From: CAMBDS01 sp964355675
Lineage (GTDB): Bacteria > Electryoneota > AABM5-125-24 > Hatepunaeales > Hatepunaeaceae
Assembly: GCA_964355675.1 (NCBI GenBank)
Contig: CAYHEC010000002.1
Location: 137,735-201,734, forward strand
Direction of reading: 5' to 3'
Length of the DNA stretch: 64,000 bases
How positions within the stretch are numbered: the stretch's first letter is position 1; each line of letters starts with the position of its first letter. Below the pieces are notes generated by a model, which was not told where the DNA came from, searched no databases, and saw nothing but the letters and a program-made list of their open reading frames with translations. Made by a program: the position numbers and the translations under genes. Below are positions 8,241 through 17,735 of the stretch, one piece after another.

Positions 8241-8965
8241 ACTCGCGAAGAAAATTCTTCACCCTTGATTGACTCAATTTCATCCGCTGAGTCAACAATC
8301 TCATCGAACGGAATAATCACCGGCGGCGCGGAATTTTCCTCGCTTAACTGTTCCTCGCTGTCGTTCTCAAATCGCGGTAAAGAAGCGCCATAGTCTCGCC
8401 GAGGGTAATTTGCTCGGATCAAACAATCTTGGATGAACGCTTGATCGATGTTTATATGACCGTCTCCCTCATTACGCAGTTCAACGGATCCGCCCATTTG
8501 AAATGAGGCTATATAGACATTCGATCCCAGGTCCTTCGCAAAACGCACAGCGTAAATGTAATCAGAATCGCCACTTACGAGTATTATTCCCTCGCACGCT
8601 TTCAAAAGTCCAAGACGAATCATATCGACTGCAATCTGAACGTCGATACCCTTCTCCGTTGGGAAAAACTGAGAAGAGAACCCCTGCTCATTGCGTAGCC
8701 GGTGATAAACGAGATGCCCTAACTTCAGCGTGATATTCGGCGTCGCACGGAGATTATCGAAGAACTTCTGCTGACGCTGGAAACCAAGCGGGTCGATTGT
8801 TTTCGAAACATGAGCGTTATAATAGTAAATTCTTAGCAGTTCACCTGATACTGCTTCGCAAAGCTTCATTCCTAATTTGCGGAAGTCAACGTCCGTTCGA
8901 TTGAAGTTGAGTTGGCATCCTTTGTAAAAGTTATTTCCGTCGATCAGTATAGCTATTCGATTCAC
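8237..8965 (-). CDS. NYN-domain (LabA/DUF88-like) putative ribonuclease
   Basis: A 242-residue protein of the NYN/PIN-like superfamily. The acidic metal-binding residues are in place: the first Asp in IAILIDGNNFYKG (residue 9), Asp in KGIDVQIAVDMI (near 108), and Asp in VSGDSDYIYAV (near 128). LabA/DUF88 proteins are thought to be single-domain nucleases acting on RNA. The C-terminal 50 residues are acidic and low in complexity, probably disordered. It is a single gene facing the PLP enzyme gene. Function beyond the fold is unknown. Confidence 0.82.
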   Translation of the reverse strand: MNRIAILIDGNNFYKGCQLNFNRTDVDFRKLGMKLCEAVSGELLRIYYYNAHVSKTIDPLGFQRQQKFFDNLRATPNITLKLGHLVYHRLRNEQGFSSQFFPTEKGIDVQIAVDMIRLGLLKACEGIILVSGDSDYIYAVRFAKDLGSNVYIASFQMGGSVELRNEGDGHINIDQAFIQDCLIRANYPRRDYGASLPRFENDSEEQLSEENSAPPVIIPFDEIVDSADEIESIKGEEFSSRV

Positions 8966-9320
8966 GATCTTTAGACCTTTCTATATGGGTATTTCAATAA
9001 AAGATAATTAATTGAGATGGTATTTAGAGACGCGGAAGGCTAGTAAAAATTACCCGTCAAATAATATCACTGCTGAGTAACTACTTTAGAGAATAATAAT
9101 CTCAATTCTCAAAACAGCAAAAGAGGCTTATTGATTATTCCTTTTAATGTGTTTCAGGAGTTCGTATAATAGACAATTATCGCAACCGGCTCTATTAGCA
9201 AGGAATAACAGAACGTTCAAATTCCATACTCCCCCCGAGGTTGCAAAACTGAAATTACATCATTCTCATCAAAACAACAAAGAAGTTGTCCTGATTTTAC
9301 CGTGTGCATAATAAACGTAT
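8966..9320. promoter_or_regulatory. Divergent intergenic region with a candidate mfd promoter
   Basis: This AT-rich 355-base region separates the NYN gene and mfd. A sigma-70-like pair TTGTCC (9286-9291), N17, TAATAA (9309-9314) faces mfd and would start transcription close to 9321. No other feature is evident. Confidence 0.35.
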
Positions 9321-12300
9321 GTGCAAGACGGTATGTTTGGATTATCCCTTCAAATTATGCAAAGTATTCTTAAACAGATAGCAAATCAGGAACCGTTCAA
9401 AACTTTTCAGGAAGCTGTACGAAACACTGATACATCGCTGACCACGAGCTTTCTCCCCCCATCGTTGGCCGCCTTTACTGCCGCGTCACTTACTGAATAT
9501 TTAAAGACTCCTCTCGTCATAATTACCCCCGGCCCTTCTGCGGCTGAAGAAATGATGGCAGATTTAACTGCGCTTCTCGGCGATAACGAAGTCGTCCTAC
9601 TGCCCCCTTTTAAACAGCATCCCTTCGACACTTCACCGCTTGCTTCAGGTCCGCGAAACGAAAGGACTGAAGCGCTTCTTCGGCTTGTTTCGAGTAAGTC
9701 GCTGTTCCTCGTCACCCCTGCCGAATCTTTGCTCGAGATTGTGCCAGGTCGCAACTGGCTTCAGAGAAACACGTTGATACTCCATAAAAATGACGATTAT
9801 CCAAGATCGTTATTACTGTCTAATATCTTCGAAGCTGGATACTCGCGCGAGGGCGTAGTCGATGCTCAGGGGCAATTTGCGCTTCGCGGCATGTTGCTCG
9901 ATCTGTTTGCAGTAGGGCAGGAGAAACCCATTCGCATCGAGTTCGACGGAGATCGAATCGTATCGCTTCGCCGGTTCGATCCCACAAATCAACGAACCGA
10001 AAGCGAGATCGATGAATTATCAATCTTGATTGGGGATGACGCAATATCCCCAAGCGATAGTTTTTTCGACCTTCTTTCCAAAGATACCGTGCTTTTCTGG
10101 TCAGACCCACACGAGATCGACAATCGGATAAATCATTTTCTCGATCGAGCCCATTCGGTCTTCGGTAAAAAATCGGCTGAAGAGAACCTCCATCCATGGT
10201 TGCTCTATAAATCCCCTGAAGATGTTCATTTCGCCGCACGTGGCTTTCGCTCGATCAAAACAGGGGGCGTGGCGCTCTCCCACAAAGCAGACTTTAATTT
10301 TGACGCACGATCTCCAATCCCCTACGTAAAAGGACTTGACGAGTTCGGGAACTATGTCAAACGGTACGTCGATCGAGGCTATCAAGTATGGATTACTTCC
10401 GAAAATAAAGGCGAACAGAACCGTATAGATGAAATCCTTAACGATGCCGACCTGATGTCAGTGGCGACAATCTCGCCAACTCTATCACACGGATTTGTTG
10501 CCCTAAACCCAAAAATCGCAGTTCTGACTGGTCATGAACTGCTTGGTCGAAGACGCGTCATCGCACGTCGATCAAGATTTCGCAGGCGAGCTGTGGTCTT
10601 CGACCGCTCCTCCTTGAAAAACCGAGATCTTGTCGTTCATTCTACCTACGGAATCGGCCGCTACGAAGGAATGCAGACCTTGAAGGTTCGGGGACAGCCA
10701 ATGGAATGCCTGCGTATCGTTTATCAAGACGATATCGTGCTCTATGTTCGCGTCGATCAATTCCATCTGGTCGAAAAATATATCGGTTCGGAAGGCTCCA
10801 GACCGCACCTCTCCCGAATTGGAACTAATGAGTGGCAACGAACTAAATCCCGTACCAAAAAAGCGCTTGCCGATATGGCTGATGAGCTTATCAAGCTCTA
10901 TTCCAAGCGAAAAATTGCCAAAGGACACGCCTTCTCGCCTGATACCAGCTGGCAACGCGAGATGGAGGCTTCCTTCGACTTCATCGATACTCCCGATCAG
11001 GCAATTGCCTCAACCGAAGTCAAAAACGATCTGATAGAAGAGAGCCCTATGGATCGACTCCTCTGCGGAGATGTCGGATTCGGTAAAACTGAAGTCGCTA
11101 TTCGCGCCGCCTTCAAGGTAACTCAGGACAATTTCCAGACCGCTGTCCTCGTCCCGACAACTATTCTTGCCCAACAACACTACGAGACTTTCAAATACCG
11201 GCTTGCACCCTATCCCGTCAGAGTTGAGCCACTGTCAAGATTTCAAAGTCCTTCCGACCAGAAAGAAATAATCGCTGACCTGAAAGCCGGCAAGATTGAT
11301 GTCATTATCGGAACTCACCGGCTGTTGTCAAAAGATGTAGAGTTTAAAAACCTCGGCTTGGTAGTCATCGATGAAGAACACCGATTTGGTGTGCGCCATA
11401 AAGAACGCTTAAAGCAACTCCGTACCAATGTCGATGTCCTGACAATGACCGCTACACCGATTCCCAGAACCCTCCATCTGGCGCTTATGGGAGCTCGCGA
11501 CACGTCCCAAATTAATACTCCTCCCGTTGACCGTCTGCCAATTATTACTGAAATACACAGCTGGTCAGAAGAGCTGATCCGTGACGCTGTTCTGCAGGAA
11601 ATTGATCGCAATGGCCAGGTCTTTTTCCTGCACAACAGAGTCGAATCGATTTTCGGTATCAAAGGTCTGATTGAACGCTTGACGCCCGGGGTCCGCTGTG
11701 CCGTTGCCCACGGTCAGATGCCGGGAGGTCAACTTGAAAAAATTATGATCGATTTTATGAATCAGCTATACGATGTGCTGATTTGTACTACTATCATCGA
11801 ATCCGGAATCGACATCCCCAACACAAACACCTTAATTGTTAACCGCGCCGATAAATTCGGGCTCGCACAGCTCTATCAACTTCGAGGCAGAATCGGCAGA
11901 TCGAACCGTCAAGCCTATGCATACCTGCTGACTCCACCTCGAATGGAAATGACCGGCGACGCGAGACGACGACTCGCCACCCTCGCTGAACTCACCGAAC
12001 TCGGCAGTGGTATGAAAATCGCCTTAAGGGACTTGGAAATCAGAGGAGCTGGCAATCTTCTGGGTGCTGAACAGAGCGGATTTATCAATGCCGTTGGTTT
12101 TGATCTCTACTCAAAATTGCTCGAAGAAGCCGTTCAAGAGGTTAGGGGCGAGCAATCTGCTGAGACAATTTTGCCGCCTGAAGACACTCAGATCGACTTT
12201 GATGGCTCCGCGCTCATCCCAGGAGAATATATCGAAGATGGAGATATTCGCTACGATTTCTATCGCAAAATAGGCTCCGCGATTAGTAGCGATCAAATCG

Positions 12301-12623
12301 AGTCGATAACTGAGGAATTATATGACAGATATGGCAATCTTCCTGCCCAGACAAGGAACTTGATCGACTTGATGCGGTTAAAGATATTAGGTCGCAAGCT
12401 ATACTTCTCCAAAATAAAACTCAACGATGCTTACCTGACTGCCGTCCTTAAACTTCCTGATGACCCAACGGAGAGCCAGAAAATCATCGGATCGATTGTC
12501 GCCCATGCTGATCCGGAACCCGTAGAGTTCAGAATGGTCAACGGTGTTGAGATGGTCTATCGGTATCCAAAAGGAGATTCCTTAAGAGAAGCGCTAAGAT
12601 TCTTGCAACGACTAACCCAATAG
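9321..12623 (+). CDS. mfd: Mfd, transcription-repair coupling factor
   Basis: Mfd displaces stalled RNA polymerase from lesions and recruits UvrA. Domains in order: UvrB-like N-terminal module (about 1-400, with LLPPFKQHPFD), RNA polymerase-interacting CarD-like domain (about 435-495, DLVVHSTYGIGRYEGM), and helicase with Walker A CGDVGFGKTEVAIRAAF (near 580), Walker B DEEHRFG (near 683), TATPIPRTL (near 710), ESGIDIPNTNT, and QLRGRIGRS. The TRCF C-terminal domain follows. The length of 1100 residues is normal. The start is uncertain: GTG 9321, ATG 9333 and ATG 9357 are all possible, and none has a convincing Shine-Dalgarno. A cluster of three foldase genes follows 100 bases downstream. Confidence 0.95.
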   Translation: MQDGMFGLSLQIMQSILKQIANQEPFKTFQEAVRNTDTSLTTSFLPPSLAAFTAASLTEYLKTPLVIITPGPSAAEEMMADLTALLGDNEVVLLPPFKQHPFDTSPLASGPRNERTEALLRLVSSKSLFLVTPAESLLEIVPGRNWLQRNTLILHKNDDYPRSLLLSNIFEAGYSREGVVDAQGQFALRGMLLDLFAVGQEKPIRIEFDGDRIVSLRRFDPTNQRTESEIDELSILIGDDAISPSDSFFDLLSKDTVLFWSDPHEIDNRINHFLDRAHSVFGKKSAEENLHPWLLYKSPEDVHFAARGFRSIKTGGVALSHKADFNFDARSPIPYVKGLDEFGNYVKRYVDRGYQVWITSENKGEQNRIDEILNDADLMSVATISPTLSHGFVALNPKIAVLTGHELLGRRRVIARRSRFRRRAVVFDRSSLKNRDLVVHSTYGIGRYEGMQTLKVRGQPMECLRIVYQDDIVLYVRVDQFHLVEKYIGSEGSRPHLSRIGTNEWQRTKSRTKKALADMADELIKLYSKRKIAKGHAFSPDTSWQREMEASFDFIDTPDQAIASTEVKNDLIEESPMDRLLCGDVGFGKTEVAIRAAFKVTQDNFQTAVLVPTTILAQQHYETFKYRLAPYPVRVEPLSRFQSPSDQKEIIADLKAGKIDVIIGTHRLLSKDVEFKNLGLVVIDEEHRFGVRHKERLKQLRTNVDVLTMTATPIPRTLHLALMGARDTSQINTPPVDRLPIITEIHSWSEELIRDAVLQEIDRNGQVFFLHNRVESIFGIKGLIERLTPGVRCAVAHGQMPGGQLEKIMIDFMNQLYDVLICTTIIESGIDIPNTNTLIVNRADKFGLAQLYQLRGRIGRSNRQAYAYLLTPPRMEMTGDARRRLATLAELTELGSGMKIALRDLEIRGAGNLLGAEQSGFINAVGFDLYSKLLEEAVQEVRGEQSAETILPPEDTQIDFDGSALIPGEYIEDGDIRYDFYRKIGSAISSDQIESITEELYDRYGNLPAQTRNLIDLMRLKILGRKLYFSKIKLNDAYLTAVLKLPDDPTESQKIIGSIVAHADPEPVEFRMVNGVEMVYRYPKGDSLREALRFLQRLTQ

Positions 12624-12726
12624 GGTATATTTTAAGATTAGGCATTTGGCGATGAATTCTGCCTGCAATAAGTCTATCGATCATCGCCAGATATATTTCG
12701 CACCGAATTTTGCTAAAGGTTATTTC

Positions 12727-15129
12727 ATGAAACCATCTGTTCGCCAATTTCTTACGGTTGCCATCCTTATCGCAGCCTCATTTTACTTTATCGGCTGTGG
12801 CGGTCCGAAGGTAAAGGATACCGACATCATCGCGACATGGGGGGATACTGCCATGACTGTCGCACAGTTCAAAGACTGGATGTACGTCCGGTTCAGAAAC
12901 GAAGCACAGGCTTCCAAGGAATCTGTCGAAGACCGGTTCATGATCCTCAATGAATATGTCACTCGTGACGTCAAGCTTCTTGAAGGTAGAAGATTAGGCT
13001 TCGACAAACGTGAGGATATCGCCAAAGAGTACACAACCACTCAGGAACGAAGAGCCGTCGAACTCCTTTACAATGAAAAGGTTCGCGATAAATGTTTCTC
13101 CGAGAAAATGGTCCGCGACTGGTATGATCGTGACAATGAAGAAATCCGGGTCAGGCATCTCCTTATCGAATTCCCCGAAGGAAACAATGATAATGACACT
13201 TTGCAATATTGGAAACGAATCGACGACATCTACCAGAAAGCCAAAAGCGGTACCGACTTCGTCAAACTTGTCGATCAATATAGTGAGGATAAATCGGTTG
13301 ACGCTAAGGCTCACGGGGACTTAGGATTCTTCAGGTGGGGCAAAATGGTAGATGAATTTCAGGATGCGGCATGGAAACTGAAACCCGGCGAATTGTCGGC
13401 TCCTGTTCGCACCCGTTATGGCTATCACATAATCCAGATGATTGAACGCCGCCCAACTACCATCGAATACAATACGTCGCAAATTCTCGTCAAAATCAAT
13501 CGCAAAGACGCCCCCGCTGAAACTACCCTTGCCTACGAACGGGCCAAAACGATCCTCGCCGAAGCAAAGAAATCAGGAGCTGACTTTTCAGCCGTCGCCA
13601 GAAAATATTCCGAAGACGAAAAAACCTGGACAGACGGAGAAGTCGGCTGGGTACCAAAAGGAACTATGCCGCCTGAATATTGGCAGACCGTTTTCACTAT
13701 GGATCCCGGTCAAATATCCAATCCCGTGAGAACCTACAAAGGCTACCATATCATCAAGTTGCACGAAAAGAGAAACGTCAAACGTGATCTCGACAATCCC
13801 GAGCTACGCAACGAAATATACTCCTCTTTGGAGCGCATCTACCGTAAAGAACTGCAAGAGACGGCCGCAGCTTACATGGATTCAGTCAAACGTGCATGCG
13901 GATATCAAATCGACATGGATATGGCCGCTACGTTACTGAGAATTTTAGGCGATACAAACTCCCCGCAAAATATGAACCTCTTCAGTGCATTGACTCTCGA
14001 ACAGCGGGAACGTTTGATTGTCCATGACGCAATGGGTGGTATCAAAGTTCAGGAATTGGTTGACATGTACGGCGATCACAGATTCCCCCCCCAGTACAGA
14101 AACGAAATTTCGTTCCTCGAAGAGTTGATCGAACCGATGCTCATGCCGAAGTATCTCGCCAAAGCCGCAAAGGAACTGGGCTATTTTGATCGAAAGGAAG
14201 CTTTGGAGGACGCCCAGCGAGCGCTTGATAATGCAATTCTGCCAGCTGTTGAAAAAGAGATGGTTTTCGATCGTGCGGCTCCGACTGAAGAGCAAATGAA
14301 GAAATACTATACCGAAAACCTCGATAAATTCTCTCAGGCAGAGACTCGTACTGCCTTTGAAATTATGGTTGATGACAAACAACTTGCGAACGACCTGTTG
14401 GGACGTATTAAACAGGGTGAAGACATTTCCAAACTGGCTCGCCGTTACACAATGCGTACCAAAGTCAGAAATACCGGCGGCAGACTCGGACCCTTCACGA
14501 AGGACGAGTTCGGCAATGTAAGTCGTAAGGCATTCGAAATGAAGGTTGACGAGATTGCTGGTCCTATCGAAGCAGATCCCAAAACATGGTCGATTGTTAA
14601 ATTGGTCGAAATTGCCCCGCAAACCATAAAATCTTACGAAGACGCAAAAAGCCAGATCGAAGGCGATGTCCGGTTCGAACAACAAAAGGATATTCAGACC
14701 AAATGGGTCGATGACATCAAGAAAGCCTACGACATAAAGATTAATGACGATATGGTCCGAGCTGTCTGGCCTATTATGGAGCAACTTCCCAAAGAAGTCC
14801 AAAAGGAACGAAGAAAGTGGAAGGACGAGCGCGCCGAGCTTGCCAAGAAAAAATCTGCTGAAGATCGCATCAAGCTAAAGCTGACGCCAAACTCACAACA
14901 GGAATTCACCACTAAAGAAGGCAAAAAAGTTCAGGTCAAAATCGGCGAACCTCGTTACGTCGATAAATCTGGCAAGGATATTGACCCTGCTAAGTCAAAT
15001 ATGAAATTGTCGCCTTCCATGAAAGTCAGCCCAGGTAAAGGGGATGGTTCGACGCCACCGACCTTGAAACTAAAACCAAAAGGACCGAACGGGGCGACGG
15101 ATCCCAATACACCGCCTAATCCCCGTTGA
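12727..15129 (+). CDS. Peptidyl-prolyl isomerase lipoprotein with several PpiC (parvulin) domains
   Basis: The N-terminus is a lipoprotein signal ending in the lipobox FYFIGC, so the protein is probably membrane anchored and periplasmic. The ATG at 12727 has AAAGG eight bases upstream; the longer frame from 12646 adds a non-signal leader. Two parvulin repeats are clear (about residues 150-240 with RVRHLLIEF and RYGYHIIQM, and 255-365 with NTSQILVKI and YKGYHIIKL), and a third divergent one lies near 560-650. The tail is Lys/Pro/Gly rich and probably disordered. Together with the next two genes it forms a foldase cluster for outer membrane and secreted proteins, which fits the large secreted proteins encoded downstream. 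Confidence 0.87.
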   Translation: MKPSVRQFLTVAILIAASFYFIGCGGPKVKDTDIIATWGDTAMTVAQFKDWMYVRFRNEAQASKESVEDRFMILNEYVTRDVKLLEGRRLGFDKREDIAKEYTTTQERRAVELLYNEKVRDKCFSEKMVRDWYDRDNEEIRVRHLLIEFPEGNNDNDTLQYWKRIDDIYQKAKSGTDFVKLVDQYSEDKSVDAKAHGDLGFFRWGKMVDEFQDAAWKLKPGELSAPVRTRYGYHIIQMIERRPTTIEYNTSQILVKINRKDAPAETTLAYERAKTILAEAKKSGADFSAVARKYSEDEKTWTDGEVGWVPKGTMPPEYWQTVFTMDPGQISNPVRTYKGYHIIKLHEKRNVKRDLDNPELRNEIYSSLERIYRKELQETAAAYMDSVKRACGYQIDMDMAATLLRILGDTNSPQNMNLFSALTLEQRERLIVHDAMGGIKVQELVDMYGDHRFPPQYRNEISFLEELIEPMLMPKYLAKAAKELGYFDRKEALEDAQRALDNAILPAVEKEMVFDRAAPTEEQMKKYYTENLDKFSQAETRTAFEIMVDDKQLANDLLGRIKQGEDISKLARRYTMRTKVRNTGGRLGPFTKDEFGNVSRKAFEMKVDEIAGPIEADPKTWSIVKLVEIAPQTIKSYEDAKSQIEGDVRFEQQKDIQTKWVDDIKKAYDIKINDDMVRAVWPIMEQLPKEVQKERRKWKDERAELAKKKSAEDRIKLKLTPNSQQEFTTKEGKKVQVKIGEPRYVDKSGKDIDPAKSNMKLSPSMKVSPGKGDGSTPPTLKLKPKGPNGATDPNTPPNPR

Positions 15130-15183
15130 TCATTACCCGACGCACAACAGAGTGTCCGCACTCTGTCCAGGCACATAGTCAGA

Positions 15184-15209
15184 GCCGCAGGGTGAGCACG
15201 CCCTGCGGC
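15184..15209. repeat. Palindromic repeat, TGTCGCAGGG family (GC-rich variant)
   Basis: GCCGCAGGG-N8-CCCTGCGGC, perfect 9-bp stem, between the first and second foldase genes. Confidence 0.6.
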
Positions 15210-15233
15210 ATTTATCGCCCTTAGTTCAGACAG

Positions 15234-16148
15234 ATGTCCCCCTTGGTTGATTCGCCCAAAGCCATTGTTTGTAAACGCGGACTCCTTATTCTGTCCGCAC
15301 TACTCTCCGCGGTCCTATTTGCTTTCGGATTTTCTGCATGCAAATCTAAGCCAATAACCCCGGTTACGGTTCTGGCGCGCGTTGGGGAAAAAATCCTCTC
15401 CGACGAAGAATTAAAAGCTTGGGAAAGTTCTTTTCCTAATGGCAAACTATCCAACGAGTTACGCTCCGCTTATATTCGTAACTGGGTAGAAGATGAGCTT
15501 CTGGTTAACGCCGCTCGCGAGCGAGGGCTCGATGATGACCCTTGGATCGAATCACGTATCGATGAGCTAAGGAGGGAGTTTCTTAAATCACGTCTCCTCG
15601 AAATAGACGCCGCAACTATACCCCGCCCCTCAACAAAAGAAGTTCTGGAATATTTCAATCAACACTCTGACGAGTTCACTTGGAATAAAGTACACCTCGA
15701 TGTGATTTACTGGCACTCGACTGCCAGACCTCCCTTGGACAGACTTCGTTCAGTGTTGGCCCAAAATCGCCCGTCACCGTTACTTCCCGCTGAGGTGGCC
15801 AGCATCGATAGCGGACGACTCGATATTGATGATCCGACAATTGTCGATCCTGCCGTTTGGAAACATATCGGATGGATGTCTGCCGGTCAATTAGGTTTCC
15901 CAGTGGCCATTCGAGGCTCATATTGGTTGTTCAAAATCAATCGGCGCGATGAATCCGGTACAGCTCAACGCCTGGAAGATGTCGTAGATATTATAACATC
16001 AAGAATTACCGAGTCTGCGAGGATTACTCGCCGCAACGAAATAGTTAAGAAGTATGCCGAGCAATTCCGAAATGAAGGACGACTCCTTTGGATCAATCCG
16101 ACTAACACTACAAATGGCACAACCAATGAAGAAAAAAATACCGAATAA
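15234..16148 (+). CDS. SurA-like periplasmic chaperone lipoprotein without a clear isomerase domain
   Basis: A 304-residue lipoprotein (lipobox FGFSAC). It has an N-terminal SurA/PrsA-type helical module (VGEKILSDEELKAWESSF; IRNWVEDELLVNAARERGL). The region where a parvulin domain should lie (about 150-250) is short and lacks the usual LRHILV/FGWHII motifs, although a GQLGFPVAIRGSYWLFKI stretch recalls the end of one. It may be a chaperone rather than an active isomerase. It lies between two clear parvulin proteins and partly overlaps the possible starts of the next gene. Confidence 0.72.
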   Translation: MSPLVDSPKAIVCKRGLLILSALLSAVLFAFGFSACKSKPITPVTVLARVGEKILSDEELKAWESSFPNGKLSNELRSAYIRNWVEDELLVNAARERGLDDDPWIESRIDELRREFLKSRLLEIDAATIPRPSTKEVLEYFNQHSDEFTWNKVHLDVIYWHSTARPPLDRLRSVLAQNRPSPLLPAEVASIDSGRLDIDDPTIVDPAVWKHIGWMSAGQLGFPVAIRGSYWLFKINRRDESGTAQRLEDVVDIITSRITESARITRRNEIVKKYAEQFRNEGRLLWINPTNTTNGTTNEEKNTE

Positions 16149-17460
16149 ATCTCCCGGCAAAATGACTCATAATTTATTACTTCTCCATGTCTTAATCGGA
16201 TTTCTGATCTGCATCCAGACTCCCCTCATTGCTCAGGAAGTTGTCGATAGTATATGCGCCGTCGTCGATGAGGAAATCATTCTTGAATCCGAAGTCGGTT
16301 ATGGTATCAGCTCCGTAGTGCTTGAAAAAGGAATAAAATACCCCACCGAAATCCAATTATCCTTGATCCGGGATCAAGTGCTCGGCGCTTACATCACCCA
16401 GAAAATACTCCTCGCTCGAGCCGAAGAAGAAACACTTATGGTTGAAGACCGTCAAGTTGAAAAGGAATTGACCCGCAAATTCGAACAAGTCGTCAAACAG
16501 GTCGGTGGTGAAACAAAACTTGAAGAGTATTTTGGTCGTCCAATCCGTCAAATTAAACGAGAAATGCGAAAAGGCGTCAACGAAGGCCTCCTGATCGACT
16601 TAGTAAGACGGAAATATCTTATAGCTGCCCAAGTCCGCCGTCAGGACGTAATTGCTTTTTACGAATTGCATAAGGCGGAATTGCCGACTCAAGAGGAGCG
16701 AGTTCAACTTTCACATATCTTATTAGAAGTGAATCCTTCTGAAATCGCGCGCAAATCTGCCCATGATAAAATCATGAATGCGATGCTTCGCCTCGAAGAA
16801 GGAGCCGACTTCGATTCAGTTGCCAAAGAATACTCCGATGATCCCTCTGCTGAGTTCGGCGGTAAACTGGGTTTTACAAACCGCGGAGATCTGGTTTCTG
16901 CCTACGAGGAAGCCGCCTATGCTTTGGAACCAGGTGAAATTTCTTCTATAGTTGAATCACCCTTCGGATTTCATATCATTAAAGTGATCGAGCGTCAAGG
17001 GGAACGGATATCTACTCAACACATTCTCGCCAAATTAACCGCAAATTCGGACGATTGGGAAAATAGAAAGCAATTTGCCGCACTACTCCTTGATAGTTTG
17101 AGAAATGGCGCTTCTTTCTCTGATTTTGCCCATAAATACTCTTCCGACAAAGATTCAAAGGATAAAGACGGAAAGATTGAGCTTATGCCGGTCGAACAAC
17201 TTCCCGCCGAGTTTAAAGGTGCCATCGCCGGTAAAAATATCGACGACCTCATTGATCCATTCAGCACCGATTTTGGTGTCCATATTATAAAAATCGAAAA
17301 TTTACTCCCATCTCACTCCTTAACACTTGAAACCGATTGGGAACTGCTTGAACAATATTCTCTCAACTTCAAGCGCGAAGAACAGTTCCAGCAGTGGGTT
17401 AAACGTCAGTGGAAAGACCATTATATATGGCCGGAAACGCTGAGAAGTCTTACTCAGTAA
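16126..17460 (+). CDS. surA: SurA-type periplasmic peptidyl-prolyl isomerase
   Basis: It has a signal peptide (MTHNLLLLHVLIGFLICIQ...IAQ), a SurA N-terminal domain (DSICAVVDEEIILESEV), and two parvulin repeats (near residues 185-290 with RVQLSHILLEV and PFGFHIIKVIE, and 295-400 with ISTQHILAKL and FGVHIIKIE). SurA assists folding and delivery of outer membrane proteins. Length and order of domains are normal. The start is ambiguous: ATG 16126 overlaps the previous gene by 23 bases, while ATG 16162 begins 13 bases after its stop; the frame is open further up to 16054. The three foldase genes after mfd probably form one transcript. Confidence 0.85.
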   Translation: MKKKIPNKSPGKMTHNLLLLHVLIGFLICIQTPLIAQEVVDSICAVVDEEIILESEVGYGISSVVLEKGIKYPTEIQLSLIRDQVLGAYITQKILLARAEEETLMVEDRQVEKELTRKFEQVVKQVGGETKLEEYFGRPIRQIKREMRKGVNEGLLIDLVRRKYLIAAQVRRQDVIAFYELHKAELPTQEERVQLSHILLEVNPSEIARKSAHDKIMNAMLRLEEGADFDSVAKEYSDDPSAEFGGKLGFTNRGDLVSAYEEAAYALEPGEISSIVESPFGFHIIKVIERQGERISTQHILAKLTANSDDWENRKQFAALLLDSLRNGASFSDFAHKYSSDKDSKDKDGKIELMPVEQLPAEFKGAIAGKNIDDLIDPFSTDFGVHIIKIENLLPSHSLTLETDWELLEQYSLNFKREEQFQQWVKRQWKDHYIWPETLRSLTQ

Positions 17461-17479
17461 TTTTACCCATCTACTTCCT

Positions 17480-17507
17480 CTTGGAGAGCGGCTTTTCAAG
17501 CCGCTCA
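17480..17507. repeat. Palindromic repeat, TTGGAG(A/G)GCGG family
   Basis: CTTGGA followed by the hairpin GAGCGGCTT-tt-CAAGCCGCTC, just after the surA-like gene. Confidence 0.65.
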
Positions 17508-17735
17508 TATCGCACTGGAAACCCAATCTGCGCGGGAAGGTCTGACCAAAAGTCATCCATTCGCCAGCAATCATAGTATGCCCCCCATATTAATAATCTC
17601 TATCAACGCAATTATTTTCTGATCTTGTGATTAGAGAATACGTTTTGCGCGAGTTTACGTATTATATTATGATTCGTCATAAGACGGCTCCGCCGATCCG
17701 TACTTTCAAACCCTTTAAGCACGACGGAATTCATA